Positions 6,439 through 10,205 of a DNA stretch of 10,205 bases are shown piece after piece. Position 1 is the first letter of the stretch. Every line of letters starts with the position of its first letter. This DNA is from CAZCBX01 sp964497185. GTDB lineage: Bacteria > Bdellovibrionota_G > JALEGL01 > JAGRMV01. Where the stretch lies: positions 1-10,205 of the forward strand of contig CAZCBX010000024.1 of assembly GCA_964497185.1 (NCBI GenBank), in the 5' to 3' direction. The notes below the pieces were generated by a model, which made no database searches, had not been told where the DNA came from, and saw nothing but the letters and a program-made list of their open reading frames with translations. Both the position numbers and the translations under genes were made by a program.

Positions 6439-7353
6439 TTAGTAAGTAAATGCCATGGAAGCGGAGATCATGGCGCCTTCGGAGACGGGGGCGTCGAATT
6501 TTTTGGCGTTGGTGATGTTGCGATGAAAAAAACCAACGGATGCTTCTAGGCGGTCGACAATGTTGTAGTTGGCCTGAATGCTGCTGGCTAGGATGTTGGC
6601 TTTTTGGCTGCCTTCAAACACGCTTCGCGTTTGACCATAAGCCAATGAACTTTCAATTTGAAAACGCTCGCTGATTTGAAAACCCAAACCCAGCTTGCCG
6701 TGATTTAAAATTTGGTTGCCGTACATCCCTGTAAAACTTCCGCCGCCCATGGCTTGACTGGCCAGCGCAAAGGAAAGGTGTGTTTTTTTCAGTGTCTTGG
6801 CCAACATGACAGATGCCGTCGGTAACACTTGGCTTTCACCACTGCTGTACTGGCGGCTGCGCACCAAACCTGCATTGCCCTGCAACATCAAATTGCGTAA
6901 GAAGATTTTTTGCACACCCAAACTGCCATAAAACATTTTTTCTGTGCGGCGATCCACCTGCGTCACCGATGACATGGTGCGGATGGCTTGCTTGGAGTAG
7001 GAAAAGCCCATGTCGGAAGTCATAAACAGTTTGTTTTTCACTTTGTAGTTCACGCTAAGGTTGGTGTGGGCTTCGGTGGAATGTTCCAATTGACTGGTTC
7101 CAAAGTCTTGATTGAGTGAACGGAACCGAACCACATCCACTGAAAGTTCGTTGGTTAGATTGCGTGATGAAAAAGTTAAGGGGCGAACGCTGCCCAGACT
7201 GGAAACCGTGTAAGACCGTGAATCTGCTTGATCGGGCGCAATGGGTGTGGTGTTCATGAATGAAAGACCCATGCCCACAAAAACGACAGACACCCATACC
7301 TGCTTAAGCCAGTGTCGGCTGCGGTGTGCCCAAAATGTAGAAATGCGGGTCAT
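6439..7353 (-). CDS. unrecognised secreted protein, probable outer-membrane beta-barrel
   Basis: I recognise no family. The 304-residue product starts with a long basic n-region and hydrophobic core (RSRHWLKQ then VWVSVVFVGMGLSFM), a plausible signal peptide cut at about residue 33-43. The mature part is rich in Ser, Gly, Asn and alternating hydrophobic strands, such as TNLSVNYKVKNKLFMTSDMGFSYS, HGKLGLGFQISERFQIESSLAYG and DRLEASVGFFHRNI. It ends ...ISASMAFTY, an aromatic C-terminus as used for barrel insertion. No cysteines are present. These features suggest a small outer-membrane barrel, roughly 10-14 strands. The ATG at 7353 has no good Shine-Dalgarno. The gene is divergent from the kinase gene and runs towards the ccm operon. 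Any functional link to cytochrome maturation is unknown. Confidence 0.8.
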   Translation of the reverse strand: MTRISTFWAHRSRHWLKQVWVSVVFVGMGLSFMNTTPIAPDQADSRSYTVSSLGSVRPLTFSSRNLTNELSVDVVRFRSLNQDFGTSQLEHSTEAHTNLSVNYKVKNKLFMTSDMGFSYSKQAIRTMSSVTQVDRRTEKMFYGSLGVQKIFLRNLMLQGNAGLVRSRQYSSGESQVLPTASVMLAKTLKKTHLSFALASQAMGGGSFTGMYGNQILNHGKLGLGFQISERFQIESSLAYGQTRSVFEGSQKANILASSIQANYNIVDRLEASVGFFHRNITNAKKFDAPVSEGAMISASMAFTY

Positions 7354-7414
7354 GCCTATAAATAGAGCAAAAGGTGTGCCATATTCGGCATTCCATTCAT
7401 ATAAGTTAAATAAT

Positions 7415-7434
7415 TGATTTTATTAAGTAAATCA
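7415..7434. promoter_or_regulatory. imperfect dyad in AT-rich divergent promoter region
   Basis: TGATTT (7415-7420) and AAATCA (7429-7434) form a dyad centred on TTAA, in the AT-rich spacer between the barrel gene and the kinase gene. It could be an operator for either. No confident -35/-10 pair was found nearby. Confidence 0.25.
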
Positions 7435-7479
7435 TGGGAATCATTTTAATTGCTTTCCGGTGTTTTTTGATAAATTGGT

Positions 7480-7493
7480 GAAAAATGGCGCAA
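7480..7493 (+). repeat. 14-nt direct repeat, copy 1
   Basis: GAAAAATGGCGCAA occurs here and again at 7521-7534, 41 nt apart (about four helical turns), just upstream of the kinase coding region. Each copy contains ATGGCGCAA. It may be a duplicated start region or a pair of protein-binding sites. Confidence 0.7.
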
Positions 7494-7550
7494 AGGTGCG
7501 AAATTGATATCGGGACTTGCGAAAAATGGCGCAATTTGGATATAACATAA
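7485..7550 (+). CDS. possible 21-codon leader ORF before the kinase gene
   Basis: ATG 7485, inside repeat copy 1, opens a frame of 21 codons (MAQRCEIDIGTCEK...) that ends with TAA at 7548-7550. That stop overlaps the putative kinase ATG 7550 as TAATG, which would permit coupled translation. The upstream ribosome site is weak (GGTG at 7477-7480). The ORF is short enough to occur by chance. Confidence 0.25.
   Translation: MAQRCEIDIGTCEKWRNLDIT
7521..7534 (+). repeat. 14-nt direct repeat, copy 2
   Basis: Exact second copy of 7480-7493. If translation of the kinase begins at ATG 7526 rather than 7550, this copy is the start of the gene. Confidence 0.7.
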
Positions 7551-9274
7551 TGGTGTCAAAGCTTTACGAATCCGTACCTTCCAGTTCTGCCAATCATATT
7601 GAACAATTGGCAAAAAAAGCCCAAGAGCTTCAGCAAGCTGGACAGTCGCACAAAGCCACCATGCTTATGGGGCAATACTATGCGCGGCGTCAAGAATACC
7701 CCAAAGCGCTTCAATGTTACGAAAAAGCACAACATTGGGAAGCGATGGCAGACCTGTATTTAAAAATGGGGCAGACGGATCAGTATCATTTTTATTTTGC
7801 CAAATATCTATTGCAAGAAAACATGCCGCGGGAAGCCGCCAACTCATTTTTAGAAGCCCGTGCATTTAGCCAAGCGGCTCAAATTTTTGAAACCCTTTTT
7901 GACTATAAAAAAGCCATTGAAGGTTACATGAAAGCGGGCCAAATTGACGAAGCGGCTCATTTGCTCATTCGCATTGGACAAACCGACAAAGCCGCGCGGC
8001 TGTATGAAAAAGCAGGCAAGCTGGATCAAGCAGTTCAATATTACAAACAGACCAAAAGCTGGGACAACTTGATCCGCGTGTACGACCGTAAAAACGAGCC
8101 CCTGCAAGCGCTTCGGGTGGCTTTGCACACCCATGATGAGAGCAAGGCCCGTCATTATTTTTCTAAAATTCCCGCCACCGATTCGGATTTTTTACAAGCC
8201 CACATTTACATGCTGGTGCATTGGGTGGAACAGAATCAAACGGAAAAAATTCCATCCATGTTTTATGCCATCATGTACAACAAAGAAGCCAAGCTCGATG
8301 AAGATAAATTGCTCATGCTGGGTGAACTTTTGGAAAAAGCTGGGTTTGCGCATGAGGCACTGCAAAGTTATCAACGCGCGCAAAAAATGGGACATCATCG
8401 GCCACACATTCAAGAAAAAATTAAAGCGGTTGAGCAAAAGCTTAGTTTTATCAAAAAACGCGATTCATTAAAAAGTTACGAAAATCGGTTTGAGCTGTAT
8501 CAATTTATTGGGCGCGGCGCGATGTCCAAAGTGTTTAAAGCCAAAGATCTGCTTCACGATCGATGGGTCGCGCTTAAAACATTGTCCAAAGACCAAGAAG
8601 AAGACGAGCAATTGCAGGCTTTCTTTCAAGAAGCGCGCACCATGTCCAACCTAAGCCACCCGAACATCGTACAAATTTACGATTATGGCATTGAAAACGA
8701 TCATTTCTTTATTGCCATGGAGTACCTGACAGGCAAAACGCTGCAGTACATGCTTGAGCAGGTTGAGCGCCTCAGTCTTCAAGACTTTTTAAACATCATT
8801 TCACAGCTATGCCGTGCGCTGATGTATGCCCATGAAATGAATGTGGTCCATCGAGACATCAAGCCTGGCAACGTCATGCTGCTGAGTGACCAAAAGGTAA
8901 AATTGATGGATTTTGGCATTGCCAAACGCGCGCAACAATCCAACCAAATTTCCATCGCGCGCGGCACGCCCAAGTATGTATCGCCCGAACAAATTTTGGG
9001 CATCCAAACCACTACGCAGTCGGACATTTATTCGCTGGGGGTGATGATGTATCAAATGCTCACAGGTGTATTGCCCTTTGAAGGTGAAGACATTTTGCAC
9101 GACCACATTCACACCAATCCAACGCCTTTGGATCAGCATGTCAAAGACATCCCCTATCATTTGGTCAATTTGATCATGACCTGTCTGGCCAAAAAGCCTG
9201 AACGCAGACCCGCAGACGTCCAAAAAATTCTGGAAGTGATTGAAACGTTAAACTTCGGCCATACAAAGTGGTGA
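7550..9274 (+). CDS. soluble TPR-type repeat / Hanks-type Ser-Thr protein kinase fusion
   Basis: A cytoplasmic signalling kinase that presumably uses an N-terminal helical-repeat platform to bind partners. Residues about 15-300 are tandem helix pairs of TPR-like pattern (for example YPKALQCYEKAQHW, YKKAIEGYMKAGQIDEAAHLL, QTDKAARLYEKAGKLDQAVQYY). The kinase domain spans about 314-565: glycine loop IGRGAMSKVFKA, Lys343 in VALK, Glu361 of helix C, catalytic loop HRDIKPGN with Asp436 and Asn441, DFG at 454-456, SPE at 478-480 and SDIYSLG. All catalytic residues are present, so it should be active. There is no signal peptide or membrane helix, unlike PknB-type kinases. The start is uncertain: ATG 7550 overlaps a possible leader stop, while ATG 7526 or TTG 7517 would extend the protein by 8 or 11 residues. 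No dedicated phosphatase or substrate gene is seen nearby. Confidence 0.93.
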   Translation: MVSKLYESVPSSSANHIEQLAKKAQELQQAGQSHKATMLMGQYYARRQEYPKALQCYEKAQHWEAMADLYLKMGQTDQYHFYFAKYLLQENMPREAANSFLEARAFSQAAQIFETLFDYKKAIEGYMKAGQIDEAAHLLIRIGQTDKAARLYEKAGKLDQAVQYYKQTKSWDNLIRVYDRKNEPLQALRVALHTHDESKARHYFSKIPATDSDFLQAHIYMLVHWVEQNQTEKIPSMFYAIMYNKEAKLDEDKLLMLGELLEKAGFAHEALQSYQRAQKMGHHRPHIQEKIKAVEQKLSFIKKRDSLKSYENRFELYQFIGRGAMSKVFKAKDLLHDRWVALKTLSKDQEEDEQLQAFFQEARTMSNLSHPNIVQIYDYGIENDHFFIAMEYLTGKTLQYMLEQVERLSLQDFLNIISQLCRALMYAHEMNVVHRDIKPGNVMLLSDQKVKLMDFGIAKRAQQSNQISIARGTPKYVSPEQILGIQTTTQSDIYSLGVMMYQMLTGVLPFEGEDILHDHIHTNPTPLDQHVKDIPYHLVNLIMTCLAKKPERRPADVQKILEVIETLNFGHTKW

Positions 9275-9275
9275 T

Positions 9276-9307
9276 GAAAAACTGTTGATCCTTGCAGCGC
9301 AAGGGTC
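9276..9307 (-). terminator. intrinsic terminator for the 9317-9781 gene
   Basis: Between the convergent genes, GATCCTTGC (9287-9295) pairs with GCAAGGGTC (9299-9307), a 9-bp stem with one wobble and loop AGC. Read on the - strand, the stem is followed by AACAGTTTTT, giving a short T-run. The + side lacks Ts, so it mainly serves the minus-strand gene, 9 nt past its stop. Confidence 0.6.
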
Positions 9308-9316
9308 GTGATTCAA

Positions 9317-9781
9317 TTACTGACTGGCTCGATTGGTTCGACGTATTTCTTTGGCTTCATCGGTGAGCGCATCCAAACCATATATTTCGATGATTTCATC
9401 AAACATCATGCGTGGAGGCAAACCTTGTTTGGCCAGTGCCTGTACGGTTTCACGGCGTTGCTTGGCATCATCCCCTTTGCACCCAAAATCAGCCAACGTG
9501 ATGGCAGGATCTTCTGGGCAAGCCAGCGCGGCATAAACCATGTTCTGAAAATCAAAATCACCCGTTGCTGTGGGCATATGAGGGTTGGGTCCAGCGGCTT
9601 GCTCAGCACTGGGCAAGGGGGAGACCACAGGCGGAGGGCCCATGTTTTGAGGTGCAGGCATGCTGGGCGAACCATAACCGGCCATGGGTCGTGGGCTCGG
9701 TTGGCCAACGATGAGAATCAACATCATGATCGCAATGATCAACAACAATACGTTCGTGACCGATAAACTATCCCATTTCAT
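9317..9781 (-). CDS. membrane-anchored protein with divergent CcmH/CycL-like domain
   Basis: A 154-residue protein with an N-terminal membrane helix (about 8-26), a Pro/Met-rich linker (27-72) and a C-terminal helical domain. That domain aligns by eye with CcmH/CycL/NrfF, the apocytochrome thiol reductase subunit. LACPEDPAITLAD matches the LRCPVCQNQSLAD pattern with identical Cys-to-LAD spacing. RRETVQALAKQGLPPRMMFDEIIEIYG then matches RRE-x8-G-x-(D/E)-(E/Q)-(E/Q)-I-x-x-(F/Y)-(L/V)-x-x-(R)YG. The second Cys of CXXC is Asp here; the only other Cys is Cys101, 13 residues after Cys88. The domain also follows the anchor, whereas canonical CcmH has its anchor after the domain. ATG 9781 is preceded by AAGGAG at 8 nt, better than GTG 9790. 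Not in the ccm operon, but about 3.2 kb away. It may be a heme- or apocytochrome-handling relative, or a protein with only a similar fold. Confidence 0.7.
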   Translation of the reverse strand: MKWDSLSVTNVLLLIIAIMMLILIVGQPSPRPMAGYGSPSMPAPQNMGPPPVVSPLPSAEQAAGPNPHMPTATGDFDFQNMVYAALACPEDPAITLADFGCKGDDAKQRRETVQALAKQGLPPRMMFDEIIEIYGLDALTDEAKEIRRTNRASQ

Positions 9782-9931
9782 ACAAAACACTCCTTATTGG
9801 TAATCGTAATTTCGTGGGTCTTACATATCAGATGATGGCATTTTTCCATAACTTTCAACGGCAGCGCCGCAAAGAAAACACGGCTATGGGCTGGATTTTG
9901 CATTGGGTTTCATGATAGAGGTAAAAAAATC

Positions 9932-10205
9932 ATGGTTGAAAAAAGAAAAAGTCCCCGCGTGCCCGTATCGATCAAGGTGGACTCACCCCAAAATCCAAAA
10001 TTTATTTTTGGCTACGCCCGTGACATTTCCATGTCGGGCATGGCTGTATGCGCCGAAGTGGTCAATGATGCCAGTGCCATTCCTGCCATTGGCGATCAGC
10101 TTCAACTCTCTTTTATTTTACCCGAGCAAAACACCAAAGTGACCGTACAGGGCAAAGTGGTGCGACTGGACTTGTATGATGATCGTTTGCCCATTGTTGG
10201 TTTAA
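9932..10205 (+). CDS. PilZ domain protein, 3' end beyond window
   Basis: The first 91 residues are visible. A PilZ domain starts at the N-terminus: the c-di-GMP-binding RXXXR is RKSPR (Arg5, Arg9) and the second motif (D/N)XSXXG is DISMSG (Asp31, Ser33, Gly36). Beta-strand sequence typical of the barrel follows (LQLSFILPEQNTKVTVQGKVVRLD). Both ligand motifs are intact, so it should bind cyclic di-GMP. ATG 9932 is preceded by GAGG (9918-9921) at 10 nt. An out-of-frame ATG at 9912 opens a non-PilZ frame and is not used. It is divergent from the CcmH-like gene across a 150-nt spacer. Whether further domains follow cannot be seen. Confidence 0.9.
   Translation, partial: MVEKRKSPRVPVSIKVDSPQNPKFIFGYARDISMSGMAVCAEVVNDASAIPAIGDQLQLSFILPEQNTKVTVQGKVVRLDLYDDRLPIVGL

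Noticed and set aside
7517..7546. Sigma70-like promoter TTGCGA - 18 nt - TATAAC
   Set aside because: Its transcription start would fall at about 7553, at or inside the kinase start, requiring a leaderless message; the -35 match is also only 4 of 6.
8807..9223. 138-codon minus-strand ORF opposite the kinase
   Set aside because: Antisense to the catalytic loop, DFG and SPE motifs of the kinase; no independent support.
9308..9766. 152-codon forward ORF opposite the CcmH-like gene
   Set aside because: The minus-strand gene has a strong AAGGAG site, membrane anchor, family-like motif and terminator; the forward frame has none.

Overview
The window comes from a Gram-negative bacterium: it encodes periplasmic cytochrome c maturation proteins and a probable outer-membrane beta-barrel. 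GC content looks moderate. Three things fit a deltaproteobacterial or Bdellovibrionota-like genome better than a gammaproteobacterial one: a CXXXY-type CcmE, a soluble TPR/Ser-Thr kinase fusion and a PilZ protein. That assignment is inference; there is no rRNA or other decisive marker here.

Positions 160-6084 (+ strand) form one tightly packed cytochrome c maturation (System I, Ccm) operon: ccmE, ccmF, a short CcmI-like gene, an unrecognised cysteine-free membrane-anchored periplasmic protein, ccmA, ccmB, ccmC and ccmD. Five of the seven junctions are ATGA overlaps and ccmA/ccmB overlap by 11 nt, so translation is probably coupled. CcmA/B (ABC transporter) with CcmC and CcmD load heme onto CcmE, and CcmF attaches it to apocytochrome. 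The heme-binding His of CcmE is replaced by Cys (LAKCASRY), the mark of the variant 'System I*' described from archaea and some sulfate reducers. No ccmG or canonical ccmH lies in the operon.

Positions 6085-6438 hold no convincing gene. They contain two hairpins that carry nearly the same 32-nt loop in opposite orientations on unrelated but well-paired stems, a near-perfect palindrome between them, and a 10-nt direct repeat at both ends of the region.

Positions 6439-7353 (- strand) encode an unrecognised secreted beta-strand-rich protein that ends in an aromatic residue, probably an outer-membrane barrel. After a divergent spacer with an unusual 14-nt direct repeat and a possible leader ORF, 7550-9274 (+) encodes a soluble TPR-type repeat protein fused to a complete Hanks-type Ser/Thr kinase. 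It converges on 9317-9781 (-), a small anchored protein. By eye, its C-terminal domain matches the CcmH/CycL/NrfF fold in spacing, but the CXXC motif is degenerate (CPED). It may be the missing CcmH counterpart of the variant system, or a relic of it. From 9932 a PilZ (c-di-GMP receptor) gene runs off the right edge.
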